Below, piece after piece: positions 38,119 to 52,440 of a stretch of DNA of 64,000 nt. Each line of letters begins with the position of its first letter. Within the stretch, counting starts at the first letter, position 1. The position numbers were made by a program, and so were the translations under genes. Location: assembly GCA_945643635.1 (NCBI GenBank), contig CALZFC010000033.1, positions 3,786,001 to 3,850,000 of the forward strand. Direction: 5' to 3'. The stretch comes from Allodiplogaster sudhausi (taxonomy: Eukaryota; Nematoda; Chromadorea; Rhabditida; Diplogasteridae). Below the pieces are notes generated by a model. The model searched no databases. It saw nothing but the letters and a program-made list of their open reading frames with translations, and was not told the origin of the DNA.

Positions 38119-38949
38119 GATTTCTTATTTTTATTTTTATTTTAAGAATATTTATCTTGTTAATACAATTCATTCCTCTTTACAAAAGAGAATTCGGTAT
38201 TATATTACCATTAATAGTATCCGTTGGTGCTTGAACATCGTTGTTATCATTATAGGATCTATTTATTCCTTTTCCTCTTAATGCTTTTCTATTATATTTA
38301 TTTAAGGCAATTTATGTACGTGTTGATGCACTTAAACGAGATTGTACGAGTGATATCGTTTTCATTCCGAGTTTGTTAAATATTCGAAAAGTTAATATAC
38401 GAACATATTTTAAACATTAGACGCGTCAGCAAACAGTTCTCTGTGGAATGCAAGGTTGCAGAGCACAGAACTATGATTGAAGTAGGAAGGAGTGCAAACC
38501 ACCAGTGCGCGAGAACCATGTGTATTCATTGCCCTCCTTAAGAAATGTACAATTGGCGTAAGCAATCTGCTTACACTGTACGAACAGAAGTCTTATCTCT
38601 TCGGAGAGAGAAAAGAGAATGTGTTTTGAAGGGGGCAGCAGAGTCTGTATTTCTCCTTCGGTGGCTCATGCTCTCTCGTCTCCGATTCTGAACGGGTACA
38701 AAAGGGAGAGGACTCACACGAATCACTTGATGGCGAGGAAGAATATCCGGTATTGGCTCTCTTTCAATGGCTCTGCCACTTTTCACACGTTCTTTATTTT
38801 TGGGGAAACTGTTCTTATTGTTAGCCATGGTGCACCTCTTGTGCCGCTTTAGTAGCTTTTCCGCACGTGATTCTCTTGATCCCCCTTTCATATTTGCATG
38901 CTCCCTCAAAAGTCTTGTTCCATTCTCTCTCTCTCTCCCTCTCTTTCTA

Positions 38950-38991
<42 letters not shown>

Positions 38992-39050
38992 TACTCTACC
39001 CGTGCCTCCCTCGTTTCCTGTTTTTGGGGAAACTGTTCTTCGCCTTGTAA

Positions 39051-40062
39051 ATGATGTCGGCCACCAGAAATGGAAAGGCGAGTTCGTTCGGGAAGCAGGA
39101 GGAGGCCGATGAGCTCGCACGATTCACTGCAGACTTCAACGATCTCGGGAGCACCAACAACTTCTTCCGAGTCGTTGCTAAGGTCATTTGCATATAAATT
39201 ATTGATGAAAAGTAATGTGTTTCTTTATTATTTTTGTCTAAGTAATGCTATTTTCGCACGTTAATTATAAAAATCCATACCAGGTTCGCCCTATCTCGGT
39301 TTCGGGTGATCGTACGGTCTGCGAGCTTCTCGTTGAGCCTGAACACGTCAACGCAAAAGTTTGCAAAGCGATTTGCCGCCAGCAGGGGTCGAACCTGCGA
39401 CCTTGGGCTTATTAGACCCACGCTCTAACCGACTGAGCTATGGCGGCTGACATGTCCTCTATTCCAATGGTTGTTTCTGAATATTCAGGGAATTCTACAT
39501 GGAGGCTTTTCGGCTACGTTGGTTGACGCTGTGACGTGCCGGGCAGTCGGCGTCACCCTACGAGACAAGGCAGTGGCATCTGTGGATATCGCTGTCAGGT
39601 TAGGGGTAGATGGTGAAGTTTGCGGAGAGAGGAAGAAGGGAGAGAGTGAGAGAGAGAGTGAGGGAGAGCGAGAGAATAAAGAGAATATAGTGAGACAGGA
39701 GAGATAGAAAGATGAATAATGTTTTATTTCATTTCCGAGTTACTTTATAATTGAAGAGTAAATCGATTGGAATAGTATTATTGACCAAGGCACACGAGCG
39801 ATAGACTGGCCGAAAACAGCTATTTTTCAGTTACCTGCTTCCTTGCAAGGTGGGCGATCGAATTGAGCTCGTCGCTACCATTCTTTCATTTTAGTTTAAT
39901 TTTAAAAAAAATTGGGAAATAAATATGTGTATAGATTAAGATTAATGACGGAGATTGAATTCAGCCGTGACGACGGGCGCATCGCCGTGAAAGGCGAGCA
40001 CACGCTTGCCATTCTGCCGCAGACGCCGGCAGTCACTGTCGCCGGCAAACTCATCCAGTTTT
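39051..40062 (+). pseudogene. ACOT13: Hotdog-fold thioesterase (ACOT13/THEM2-like), copy 2, with damaged exon 4 donor and exon 5
   Basis: Tandem paralog of the gene at 36296. Exons 39051-39182, 39284-39358 and 39489-39598 are intact and encode FNDLGSTNNFFRVVAK, DRTVCELLVEPEHV and HGGFSATLVDAVTCRAVGV. Exon 4 (from about 39833) reads LLPCKVGDRIELVATIL but then runs into TAG without the AAG|gt donor seen in copy 1. The exon 5 region (about 39937-40062) has lost about 14 nt relative to copy 1 before EIEFSRDDGRIAVKGEHTLA, which would shift frame unless another acceptor (tatag near 39934) is used. A tRNA gene has been placed in its second intron. Either a rearranged but working gene or an early pseudogene. 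Confidence 0.7.
39375..39447 (-). tRNA. tRNA-Ile (anticodon AAT)
   Basis: A 73-nt cloverleaf on the minus strand: acceptor stem GCCGCCA/TGGCGGC, D-arm GCTC-AGTCGGTTA-GAGC, anticodon stem TGGGT/GCCCA with loop CTAATAA (anticodon AAT), T-arm GCAGG-TTCGACC-CCTGC. All stems pair and no intron is needed. A short T run follows (TTTT at 39355-39358). It lies antisense inside intron 2 of thioesterase copy 2. Confidence 0.95.
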
Positions 40063-41404
40063 AGAGGGAATCTCATCATTTTATTAATATTTTGATTATT
40101 ACGAGCAAACCAAAATTTACTTGCTCTTTTCTATTGGTCTGCTCATTTATTACTTATGCATGTGGATGTGAGTGGAGTTATATTTTTATGTATTTATAAT
40201 ATAGAATACCACTATTGTTTGTAGGAACATACATACATACATCGCTCTTTCTAGCCATCTATATATGAAGTTAAAAGTATTAATTGCTAAGTTATTCCTG
40301 TATCTAGTTCAATCGGCTGATGTTATTTGATAAATTTTTCCGATGTTCCGAGTGAATTAAGAAGATTGAGGAAAAGCGAAAAGATAAACTTTTATAGCTC
40401 TAAGAATTATGATATTTGCAGAGAATAAGAACGGATGTACTTCTGCAAATGCAGAACTCTTCTCTTTTTTCTTGCTCGCTCTCACTTGACACCCACGACT
40501 ATGCATAAGTGAGGATCATCCACTCCTCCCCTAATCTTCCTTCAGCACCCCCTCCCCCTCCTTAATCCACACATCCCTTTTCCTTCCTGACTTCTTTTTT
40601 TTGGACACCTCGTCAAATTCACGTAGTTCCTCGTATAAGTTCAAGTATAATCCCTTCCCATCACAATGTTTAGTTCTTTAGCCTTCTCTCTCCATGACCT
40701 TTAGAGGGCCACTGGACCCTGCAGACATCCGTGAGAACTCCTTCTTATTGCTAGCGACTGTAATCATGTATAATCACCTTTTATTTTATCTTTAATCGGC
40801 AGATTTCTGCAGTTTTCAACTCGCATTTTCCCGTTTCAGCTGAGAAAGTAAGATAACTGTCGCCTTTGTTTTCTGACGTCAAAGAAGCGAGAAGAAAGAC
40901 CTGTCACATGAAATGTGATGATGTAAACTAGTTGTGTAGGAAACAATGAGAAGCACCGGATAATCAGCAGAGCAATGAAGGATTGATGAAGATTGCGGCT
41001 GGGAAGAAAGCAAGGACGCGGATTAATGTGGAAGATTCTTTGCAAACAATTAGAAGAATATCACTGCGAGAGAAAGACATTTCTCCCGCTATCGCCTTAT
41101 TTTTCCATGTCTCTCTCCTATCTCTACTCTCTGTCGCTCCCTTTTTCTCTGTCGCTCTCACTTTCTCCCACTCTCGTTCTCTCTCTCTATCTCGATCTCT
41201 CTATCTCGATCTCTCTCTCTCTCTCCGACAACAATACCCTCATCATCATGTCATCTCTCTCAAAGTGACTGCCTGAGAATGCATACATCGTGTACCGAGT
41301 TTGTCCACGCAACCTCTTTTTCTGCTTTTCTTTCCAAAACGGAGTGTTCGAGTTGAGAATAGGAGAGAAGCAATTGACTGGAGAGTAAACGGAGAGAGGG
41401 AGAA

Positions 41405-41435
<31 letters not shown>

Positions 41436-42690
41436 GAGAAGAAGGAAAAAAGAGAGAGAGATGAAAAGAGAGAGAGAGAGAAAGAAAGAGAGAGAGAGAG
41501 AGGGAGAGAAAGAAAGAAAGAGAGAAATAAATGCACGACCTCTACATATTGCCGCAGCTGTGCAGCGTCGCAGGAGGCGGGAGGGGTATAGTTCAGGGCG
41601 GCCTCACTCTCTCGTTTGGAAGTCCCTGAGGGAGGGAGAGGAAAGACAAGCAGTCTCAGCTTACCGCTATCTCTCTTCATTTCATAAGCACTCTGTCCCA
41701 CTCGACGTGTCTTATGATCTACGTAGATCTAGAGAGATCGTTATTTCCCCCACAAAGATGCACCTCCTTTAAAGTTAATTATTATGTTATATTCCGCTAT
41801 CTAAAAAAAATTCGCTCAGATCAGCACTGGTTAAAAATCCCTTTCATTTTCTCTCTCTTTCTCGCTCTCTGTGCATATCTCTTCTGTCTCTCTCTCTCTC
41901 TCTCTCCGATTCCCTCATCCTTCTCTCTCCATATCCATCTTGTCAATCTGGCTTGTCTTGCCCTGCCTGATTGCTTCCTCCGATACGGCAGCACTGCCAC
42001 GCGACATCTGGTTCCGCCACTCTTTGGCTTCTTCTTCCACTTCCTTCTCTTCTATATTTTCTCTCTCGCTCCCTCTCGCTCCCTCTCTCTCTCTCTCGCT
42101 CCTTTCATCTTACCTCCCCGTTCTTTCCATACTGACTTTATCGATCCTGCTCGCTATAAAAATCAACAACCGTTCTAATTGTACATCAAAAAGGTCTATT
42201 GTTAATACCACGATATTGCTGACGCTCCAAACAGGTCAATGCTCCATTTTCTCTCTTCACGAAACGTGACCCTTCTGTGATCTCATGTTCATGAGGAATC
42301 TTGTGCGCCTTGCTCCTCAAAACTAACAATCAGCTGTCATATCACTTTCTAGTTTTCTTTCCTTTTTGACTCTATGCTCTCTCGCTCTTTCTCTTTCTCT
42401 CTCACTCTCGTGCGAGAGGACGCGAGAGAGCACATGAAGAGAGATCAATAGAGTTCGTAGATTCTCGGTTAATTTTGCGTGAAATAAATAAGGGCTATTG
42501 AAGAATAAAGAATTTTTTAGCAAGCTGACGTATGTACATACAATTGTATGCAAACATGCTTTTGACATATCGCTACTTTTTTCCAGATATTCCATTGTTG
42601 TCCAATATTAGTGGATGTCGCTATTCTTTTCTACACGTTTCACTTGTCATTCATTCTTTGCTTGTCATTCTCTTTTCTGTCACCATCTCC

Positions 42691-42744
<54 letters not shown>

Positions 42745-43338
42745 CACTCCCTCATTCTCTTCATAATTCTGTCTTACTCTCCTTCTTCCTCTCGCTCTAG
42801 CTCTCTCATTCGTTCACTCTCTTAATATATCACTCTCTCACTATCTCTCCTTCTCCCTCTCTCTCTCTAACTCTCTCATTCTTTCACTTTCTAAATATCT
42901 CACGCTCTCTCAAACTCTCTCACTCCCAGTCTCTGCCATCAACCCTCCTCCTTGTCCACTCTCTCTTTCCTCTTCTCGTCCTCCTCCAATTTAGCCTCCG
43001 GGTGTCTGTTTGTGCCCTGTGACGTCAAAAGTCGCCGGCTTCTCCTCTTCTCATCTAGCACGTTGTCTTTGCTTCACGATTGATGAGTCAGGCCATCAAA
43101 ACAACTTATCCAATTCATCCCGCCTCTCCCTCTCCCTCCCTGTCTCTTTCCCTCCCTGTCTCTCTCCCTCCCTGTCTCTCTCTCTCTCTCTCGCTATCTC
43201 TCTCTCTCTCCCTCTCTCTCTGCCCTCTCAACCAGAACGGCTTCTTCAGTCCACTTCTTCTCTTCACTCGTGTTGTTGCTTGTTCATTTCCGGTTACTTT
43301 CTCCTCTCATTCCTCCTTTCGCTGGCTACCTCACATAT

Positions 43339-43372
<34 letters not shown>

Positions 43373-43373
43373 G

Positions 43374-43412
<39 letters not shown>

Positions 43413-43549
43413 TCCTCTCTGTCAAATGGCGCGCGAATCCAGTCTCTGCCTCCGGCATCCAAGACAGATAGCGCTGTCAGATCAGCTTCATAGATCACAG
43501 AGGATGGAGAGGGTGACGGAGTGTAAAATGGCCTTTGCCGTTCCGAAGG

Positions 43550-43815
43550 AGAATGAAAGGAAAGGAGAACAGCGAAAGATAGAAAGAAAAGATGGAGAGA
43601 AAGAAGAGAAAGAAGAGAGGAAGAGAAAGAAGAGAGGAAGTGAAGAAGAGAGGAAGAAAAGAAGAGATGGAGAGAAGAAGAGAGGAAGAGAAGAAGAGAG
43701 GAAGAGAAGAAGAGAGGGAGAGAAGAAGGAAGGAAGAGAAGAAGAGAGGAAGAAGAGAGGAAGAGAAGAAGAGAGGGGAGAAAGAAGAGAGGAAGAGAAG
43801 AGAGGGAGACAGAGG
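43550..43815. repeat. GAA/GAGA-rich purine minisatellite
   Basis: Imperfect units of the type AGAGGAAGAGAAGA over about 265 bp, purine only on the plus strand. Confidence 0.85.
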
Positions 43816-45797
43816 GAAGTACAATCCGGCTAATGGACTGGCAGCGGAGATCAGTCTAATTGTAAGACTGCAGGAATATTTTCTCTCTCACTCTGCGATA
43901 ATTGTAATTATCTTTGAGTGTTTCTATTTTAGAACGGAAAAAAGCGTTAGTTGTAAGTATATGATTTTTCCATGTTTCTCCGCGAATGATCATAAACATT
44001 CACCTCAAATGTAGCCACGAAGTAAGGATGCTCCTCCTTCGCGATTTCCTCCCTTTCCTCTCTCTCTCCTTTTCTCTTTCTGTCTCTCTCTCTCTCTCTC
44101 TCCTTCTCTCTCTCCTTCCCTCTCTCTCCATCTCACTCTGTCTCTTTCTATTTGCCTGTGCCACCCGGTACGCTCAAGAGAGAAGAGTAACAGCCACACA
44201 TCTACGACTTCTCACTCCCCCCCCCCTCCCCACTGGATGAGAGGATGAGATCATAAAGCACTCGCACTCGCATTCAACTCTGCCGGGAAGTCCACTTGGC
44301 GAAAAAAGAGAAGCTTCATTCCATCTCTCCTCTCTCTCTCTCTCTCTCGCTCGCTCTCTCTCTCTAACTCCACCTCCTATCTCTTCTCTTTCTCTCACAC
44401 TCTCCCTCTTCTCTCTCTCTCCTCTCCCACGATCCCTTTCTCTATCGAAGATCTGCCAGTCCACTGGAGATCAGTGTTCTCTCCCCCTCCTCTCCATCTC
44501 TGCTCCCACGTGCCTTCGTCACATGCATCGAATTGTAGATGACCGCCGACACATAATCTCGTTTCTTTTCCTCCCATTTCCTCTTTCTTTCTTTCTTTCT
44601 CACTCTTCTCTGCACACACTCTCTCTTCTTCCCTCTCGCAGTCTGGCGATGATCCTCTCATTCTATTTCCCACAGATCTCAACAGAGGTCTCCAACGTTT
44701 TTGCCTGGAATCTTTTATACGATATGTGCCTCTGGATGTCATGTTGAAGAAGGTCAAAAGATTGATAAGAGAATGATTGCACGCCTCATGAACATGAAAT
44801 GGAAGGCACTTTCCCATGTTCCTTCTTTTCCTCGCCCCGCGAAAAGCCATCGAGCAATAAGCAGCAAGCAGAAACAAGAGAAGGTGGAAGCGGAAGGCGA
44901 TGGAGATTTAGAGAGCAGGGAGAGAGAGAGATGGAGTTCACGAGAGATGCGGCGATTCAGAGCGAGAGGGTATGAGAGAGAGAGTACGAGATAGAGAGAT
45001 ATATGAAGACAGAAATAGCTACAGAGAAAGAGGGAGAGAGAGATGAAAAGAGAAAGGGTTAACGAGAAATCGGGAGAGAGAGAGAAGGAGGCTAAAGCCA
45101 GAAGCCCTTTCAGATTCCCAGGCGTTCATCCATCGTCCTCTTGTCCGTAGCGATTGTCGTGAATATCAGTGAATAAAAAGGGAACCAGAAGAAGAGGGAT
45201 AAAGGAAAGTGAAAAACGAATGGAGGATCAAGAGCATAGAGAGAGAGAAAGCGAAAGCGTGGGAGAGAAAGGAGAGACAGAGAGATTGGGAAGTGATCGA
45301 GAGAAAGAGGAAACAGAGGGAGAGTGAGAGAGAGGAAAAGAAACACCTTCGTCATTGCTAAATGAATTGCACACATCACTTGTACCTGGAAGATCAATCC
45401 ATCCTACGCCATCAGTCTTATCTCTCTCACTCTCTTCTCTCTTTCTCTCTTTATCTCTCCCTCTCCCTCCCTCTCTCTCTCTCTCTCTCGCTCTGATATT
45501 CTGTTTTTTCTGTTTCTCTCTTTCGCTCTTTTTTTCACCCACACTCCTTCTCTCTCTCTCTCCCTCGTCCCAGAAGTCCATCCTCTCTCTTCCCACTTTT
45601 CTGACAAATTCTTAGCTAATTATTTCATACATATGATGTGTTTTCGCTCTCTCACCCTCCTCCTCTCTCTCTTTCTTTCTCTTTCTAATTCTCTCTTCTC
45701 TCCTCCCTCTCTGTACCTCCTACACTCTATGTCTCTCTCTCTTTCTTTCTCTTTAAAATTCTCCTTCTCTCCCCCTCTCTCTCTCCCTCTCCCTTGC

Positions 45798-45837
<40 letters not shown>

Positions 45838-47426
45838 TGTTCTCAGGGAGTACCCACTCGGCCCTTCTTGATCCGATCCATTCTTCAATCGCGACAACGC
45901 TCTTTTTCCTTTCATGTATTGGAAGGATACCGACAGAGAGTGTGACTGAGAGAGAGGAAAAGGTGATCAGGGGAGATCGGAAGAGGTTGAGATAGAGAGC
46001 TAATGAATGGCGCATAGGGAGAGTGAGAGAGAGAGAGATAGAGAAGAGGGAGAGAGAGGAAGAGAGAGAGAAACAAGGACCAGTCGATTTTTCCTCCTTT
46101 TTTTCATCATGCGCGGTCGTCTCCTTCTTCCCGAGCAAATTCTCATTAGCTCCCTTGCTAAAGAATATACCAAGTTGGCCAAAGTCATCCGTTTGCGTCA
46201 CTCTTTTTTACTCTTTCTTTCTTTCTCTATCTCTCTCGCTTACCTTCTCTCTCACCCCCTCTTCTTCTCTTTATCCCTTCTTCTTTCCCTGAAAGGCGAA
46301 AACATTGGAACGTTTGGGGAATGCCCTAAGGGATCGAGTAACAGGAAGCCATGAAGAGTTAGAAAGGTACTAGAATGGAGTAGGGTGTGGGGGATAAAAT
46401 GAAAAAGTTCTAGGAAACGATAGAGATAGAGAGTGGAAGAGAGAGAGAGAGAGTGGAAGGGAGAGAGAGTGGAAGGGAGAGAGAGCGGAAGAGTGTGCGA
46501 GAGATAGAAAGTGCTTCTTCCAAATAGCATCTTCGTGCACAACCTGCACAGCATGGCTCGAAAAGGCAATTATGGGAAGTACCAGCAAGGACACCCAACT
46601 CTCCCCCACCCGCTGGCACCTCCTTCATACCCTTTGCCCGAGGGCTTCTCTTTAGTGGCCACGGTCTTCAAGGACTTTACTTGGAAAAACGTATTGCTTG
46701 AAACATTTGCGAGTAGTCTTCCCTTTTAAAAAATTATTTTTAGATCGTAAACGATCTTCCATATCATGTTGATTTAGAAGTATAATGAATGCATTATTTA
46801 GTTTGCCCTTGCAGAAGTGTGACGTAATATAAAGGCAGCAAAATGAGTTCGCAGTCTTCTTTTTGCATCATGCAGAATTCTAAAGAGTCACTCTCAAGCA
46901 GAGTTCTGCGAAGTGAAAAGTGCCTTCTTCTCTTTGCTGCTTCCAGTCAATATATCACTAACTGAGGTGAATGAGCTATTTATACCTTGAAACTTCTCGG
47001 AATCCGTGTACTTCTCCCATGAAAAGTTAACTTTCTTGTCTTTACAGCTTTTCCAGTGCGAATCTTTAGCCACTTCAGCCGAGTCTCTCTCTCTCTCACC
47101 CTCTCTCCGCATTTTTCTCTCTCTCCCTCTCTTTGTTTCTCTCTCTCTGTCTTTTTCTCTCTCTCCCTCCTTCGCTTCCTCTGTCTCTCCATCTCTCTTT
47201 TATTTATTATTCTCTCTTCTGTTCACGGCACAAACGTGAGTGCTATCCTCATGTTTATCCATTAGTTGTTTTTAACCTTCTTCTTTCTCTGCCTCCTGAA
47301 CTCTTCGTAAGTTCTTATCCATCTTAAATACTTATTTCTTTTCTCTTTTGCTCTTCCAACTTCCCTTCCGACTCTGCTATATCTCGTTAATTCTCGAACT
47401 CTTCTCTTCCGTTCATCTTATTCTTT

Positions 47427-47467
<41 letters not shown>

Positions 47468-49129
47468 TCCCTCTCTCTCTTTTTCTCACTCACTCTCTTC
47501 TCCCTCTTCCACTCTCGTTTTCCTCCCCATCCTGCACACGTGCCAGCAAACACGAAGTCAAGTCCTCCTGTCCTTCTCGCCTCTTTTCTCAATGAACTGT
47601 TGAAAAGCAGCACGGCTTGCATAGCTCATTCTGATGTGGAAGAAAGCAAACTTTCCCAGTATATTTTTTTATATCATTACGTTTAATAAGAACGTGAATA
47701 AAATAAAAGCGAGCACACTTGATTAGTTTATCCATTTTCTTAAGACATTTTAATTTTGCTGTTGTAACGTTCGCCCTAACTTTTGTAACCGCCTTTAACT
47801 CTTTTGCTCTCCTCTCTCGCTCACTCTCTCATGTCTCTCTCTCTCTCTCTCTCTCTGTAATCATCTCAACTTCTCCTCTCTCTCTCTCCTTCTTATTCTG
47901 CTGTTTTCTCTCATTCCCTCGTCTTCTCTCTCACTTCCTCACTCCAATCTCGGAATCGGTCATGCATGCCTGTCTCATTCGTCCATCTGTCAACGTTGCG
48001 CGAGCCGACGTGAAATCCTAGAACTGGGCTTGCGTATTTCATGGCCAAAGAGGAGACTGCAGAAATAATGAACACCAGAGAAAGAAGGGGTAGGAGAGAG
48101 GGAGGAGGCAGAGAGATATTGGGTTGGGTGAGAGAGCGAGAGAGAGAGAGAGAGCCTTTTTACCATTTCATTCTTACAATTATTTCTGTGATCCATGTCT
48201 CAAGTCGGTAAAATAAGGAGCTACAGGCCAGTGGGTGAAAGTAGAAAGAGAGAGAAAGTGAAAGAGAAAGCCGAATAAGTTCAGAAAAATACGGGAATGA
48301 AAAACATGCGAGAGACAGTAAAGGAGGAAGAAGAAGAGACAGCAAGGCACTCACGAAAAACATTCTTCCTCCTCTCCCCGTTCCCATGCCTGGGGCCGAG
48401 ACCCATGAAGAGTGTCCTAAGACCTTGGAACTTCCGGGCCTGCCTTCAGATATCCATCTATGGGGCAGCCCTCTGCGCATTTCCTCTCCTCTTTCTTTCT
48501 CTAGTTCTCTGTCGTCTCTCTTCCTTGGTCACTTTCTCTGTCTCTCTCTCTCTCCACTTTTGTCTAGCATCCATACTCTTGGCCCTCCTTCACGGGGGAC
48601 AATCTAATGGAAAGAGGCTAAATGCTGCCCATGGCAAGTATGCATAAACAAACACAGCCCTTCCTATTTCTGGGAGACATAAAAACATCAGCTTTATCTG
48701 CAAATGTCGCATATTCTTTTCTCAATGCGAAAGCCTAGAATTCTACACAACATGTATGTACATCATCAATTATAGACAGCAAAATTTGGCGCGCATCCCC
48801 TTCTCTCTCTCTCTCTCTCGCTCCGTCTCGCTCCCCTTCTCTCTCTCTCTCTTCCTCTCTCTCTCTCTCTCTCTCTCTCCCTCTCGCTCCCTTTTTATCT
48901 CTCTCTCTCTCTCTCTCTCTTTCTTTCTCTCTCTCCACTTTCTCCATATTTCCCTTTATACTCGCTGTCTGCTCCTCTAATCTTCCACCGTGGCCACTTT
49001 TCATTTATTTTCTCCACCGCTTTCAATCACCACATTCATAATTCATGGATTTCACGCCAAACAAACCAACCATCATTTTTCCACTCCATGTCATTTGTTT
49101 TGGTCGGCCCCCTCTCTTCTATATCTCTC

Positions 49130-49245
49130 CTTCTCTCGCTCTCTCTCCCTCTCTCTTAGCTCGTCTCGCTCTCTCTCTCACTCTCCTTCTCTCGCTCTCT
49201 TTCTCCCTCTCTCTTAGCTCGTCTCGCTCTCTCTCTCACTCTCTT
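49130..49245. repeat. Tandem duplication of about 57 bp within CT-rich DNA
   Basis: The phrase CTCTCTTAGCTCGTCTCGCT occurs near 49151 and 49209 with matching flanks. Confidence 0.8.
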
Positions 49246-50178
49246 CCTCATCACCCAACAAGCTCATTTAGTCCGCTTCATAAACTGATTCTTCCTGGAA
49301 TCACGGCTATTTGTCGCTCTCGTTGAATAAGAAACCTTACCAATCCAATCTTCTACGTTCCTCGTGCAAGGAGATGTCGTTCTTCCTCTGCAAGATTCGC
49401 TCTCTCTCTCTCTCTCGCTCTCTCTCTCCTTCTCAGTCTCTCACACTCCTTCCCTTCTACTTTTCTGACAATCTCTTTGTCAGCAAACTAGCATTGCTTC
49501 TTTGTTATGACAAGTATAAATTGAATTAGATATTGCAAAAAATGCAAGAACTCGCCGACGTCTTCGCATTTTCTTTCCCTTTTCATAATTGAAAACGAAG
49601 CACTTATGACTCTTTCCGCCCGCCGCCCCCGGCATATAATACTGTTAGGCTGCTTTCTTAGAAAGGCAGAAACTGTTTCTCTTTCTACATACCTCCGTGT
49701 ATCTCTCGCCCTTTCTCTCTCCCTCTCTCTCTTTCTCTGTCTCACACTTACTTTTTTCGTTCTTTCTCCATGTTCCCTAATTCTCTCCTCCTCTCCCCAG
49801 AATCTAATCGTATTGCCTTTCCTTGAAAATTGGTGCCAATATTTGTAGCATTGTTAGCAGGGATAGCTTTCTCCTTTCTCTTCGAGTCAACTCTTCACCT
49901 TCCTATTTCTTCTCTTTCTTTCTCTCCCTCTCTCTCTCTCCCGCTCTCTCCTAGTTATCTTCTTCCCCAACTCTCCCCTGCTGTCCTCAGCCGGTGCAAG
50001 TCCAGAGTCCGTTCTCGGTCTTCCTTGCGCATTCATGCCCGCCGCCCCCGGAGTCGAGTTCGCTTGCTTTTCTCACACTTTTCCATTCTTGGCTTGCCTC
50101 TCCATCTATCTACTTTGATATTTGTCAACCCTTTCCATATTCTTCAACTTGCTAGCTCCATAACAGCACAGGATTCTC

Positions 50179-50237
<59 letters not shown>

Positions 50238-50736
50238 GCCCACCGCAGTCTTAACCCTTCATTCAGGTAGACTGCTGAGTGTGTGCGAGATTAGTCAAAC
50301 CATCAGCGACCTCACCGCGCATTGCCTCTTGTAAACTTAGCGACCTTCACTCCCTTCTTCCCGTCTCACTTTCTATCTCTCTATAACTCTCGTTCTCTCT
50401 GTTTCTCTCTCTCTCTAACCCTCTCACTCTGTCTATCTCTATCTCTCTGTCTCTCTCCCCTTCTCTCACAACAATGTCCACATCTCATCCGGTAAACACA
50501 GTGGCCGCAAGCCATATCTCCTCGCTTGTTTTAATTGCTGCTAATCATCGTCTCCTTCAGCGCCTCTTCCTTAGTAATTGCCCCTCTAATCATTAACTTT
50601 TATTATTGCCGAAGATGTCCATGAGATGATAAGATTGAGAGTTCCCTCCCATCCACGATGACTAGCGGCAGCTTGCTTTGTTCATTTGTACGATGCAAGC
50701 GGTCAGCAGGTCATAAAAACATAATATTACTGATTG

Positions 50737-50779
<43 letters not shown>

Positions 50780-52407
50780 TTTGAACCCTTTCCCTCTCCG
50801 AGTTATCAACTCTCAAACTTCAGGCCTCTTGCCCAGCCTATTTATCTTCCGGAGAATCTCTCAGCTATGATTGAAAGGGACTTTTCAATTGTTTTTTTTT
50901 ACAATATTACACTTTGATCACCCCTCCTCTCTACGTGCTATTGTGAATTTTTCAATCTTGCATCAATGTAAAGCTCATTCTATTGGCTGTTCCAGCAGAA
51001 GGATCTCGATAGATTTATGCATTGAGCTATAATACGATTTATACACTGATATCTCATGATATTCAAGACAAATGGACTCGAATGTGCTCTCTAAGCGACA
51101 ATTGTGATAACGCCCTCTCAACTTCTCTTCGGACACATACAGATCTTCTTCTCTTATCCGCTTACAATTAGTCCTCTCCTTTTACGTTTGAAGGGAATTG
51201 CCTTTAATTGTGATCTAGCACAACTTTCTCAGCCATTGTATTGAGATTATTCAATACAAATAGCCTCGTTTATAAAGTTGTTCTTCTGCTCTATGTACAT
51301 GAGAAGATAATTATAACTCTCCCACAAGAGATTGCATAGAAATAAAGTGCATGTGATTGCCACAAAGATCAAGGTTAATTGTAAAAGTTAAAAGATATTT
51401 CTTATTACTTTCCTTCCAATTATTTTAGTTCATGTACACTTTCTCACGATAGAGGAATATTTTTTCTATTTCTGATCTCATGTGAATTGATCAGAGATCA
51501 AAATTCCATTTCTTTTGGCAAATGAATAAAAAGATCCCTAAGGCAATCCCAATCCCAGTTCTTCCATTCGGAAAACTCCTGCGATTCATGGCCATCTCTG
51601 ACACATCGACTCTTCCATCTCCGTATGATTAGCTGTAGCTGGAACGGGCCTACCAGCTGATTCAAGGTGTCAGAGTCATCTTGGAGAGGCTGTCGGATCA
51701 CCACTCATAACTTCATTCTCTCTCTTTCTCTCTCACTGACTCTGTCTCTCTCTCCGTCCCTCTTTCTATCCCGCATTCCCTTTCTCACTTTATCTTCTCT
51801 TTCTTTCTCTCTCTCTTTCGCTCTTTCTCTCTCCCTCTTCCATCTCGTTGTTCTATTCAGTCTGTATGCAGACCGCATCTCTTTTTCCGTGCTTGACCGC
51901 ACCCTCCGACTGGAAAAGAACGATGACTCACGCTGGCACTTCTTTCCCTTCATTCTCGAACACAGAACTCCTTTTACATCGTCGTTCTGTCTCTTTCTCA
52001 CCGCTCTCTCTCTCTCTTTTTCTCACTCTCTTTCTCTCGCTATCTTTCCTTCTCTATTCCTCTCCCTCAAGTCTCATCTCTGTTGTACTGATCGCAACAA
52101 GAACGCGCGTTTGCCCACTCTCAGCTTCCTCACTATTTTATCGTTGTTCTCTCTCTCTCTCTCTCTCTCTGCGTGTCTCGGAATAATAGTACATCACTTT
52201 GGATGTGGAAGACAACTGAACTGATAATATGTTATCTGGCTACTTTATCATGCGCGCAAATGTGATGGTCTTGATTTATGTGTGTACCATTTCTGCTTTT
52301 TATCCTGTGGTTTGCTATAAAATATCTCAGTCTCCCTCTCTGTCGGCTTCTATCTCTCTGACTCTCTCTCCCCTCTCTCTCTCTCTCTTATCTCTCCCTC
52401 CTATCTC

Positions 52408-52440
<33 letters not shown>

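Noticed and set aside
43010..44014. Open frames of 140-187 codons rich in KERE or SLSL
   Set aside because: Purely repeat-driven; the non-repetitive ends match nothing and lack splice support.
46555..46729. Short plus frame MARKGNYGKYQQGHPTLP in the gene-poor region
   Set aside because: The opposite strand is equally open, and no neighbouring exons or known motif were found.
51498..51704. 68-codon minus-strand frame with natural-looking composition (QLVGPFQLQLIIRRWKSR)
   Set aside because: It begins at GTG with no ATG, has no upstream exon with matching phase, and no recognisable family.
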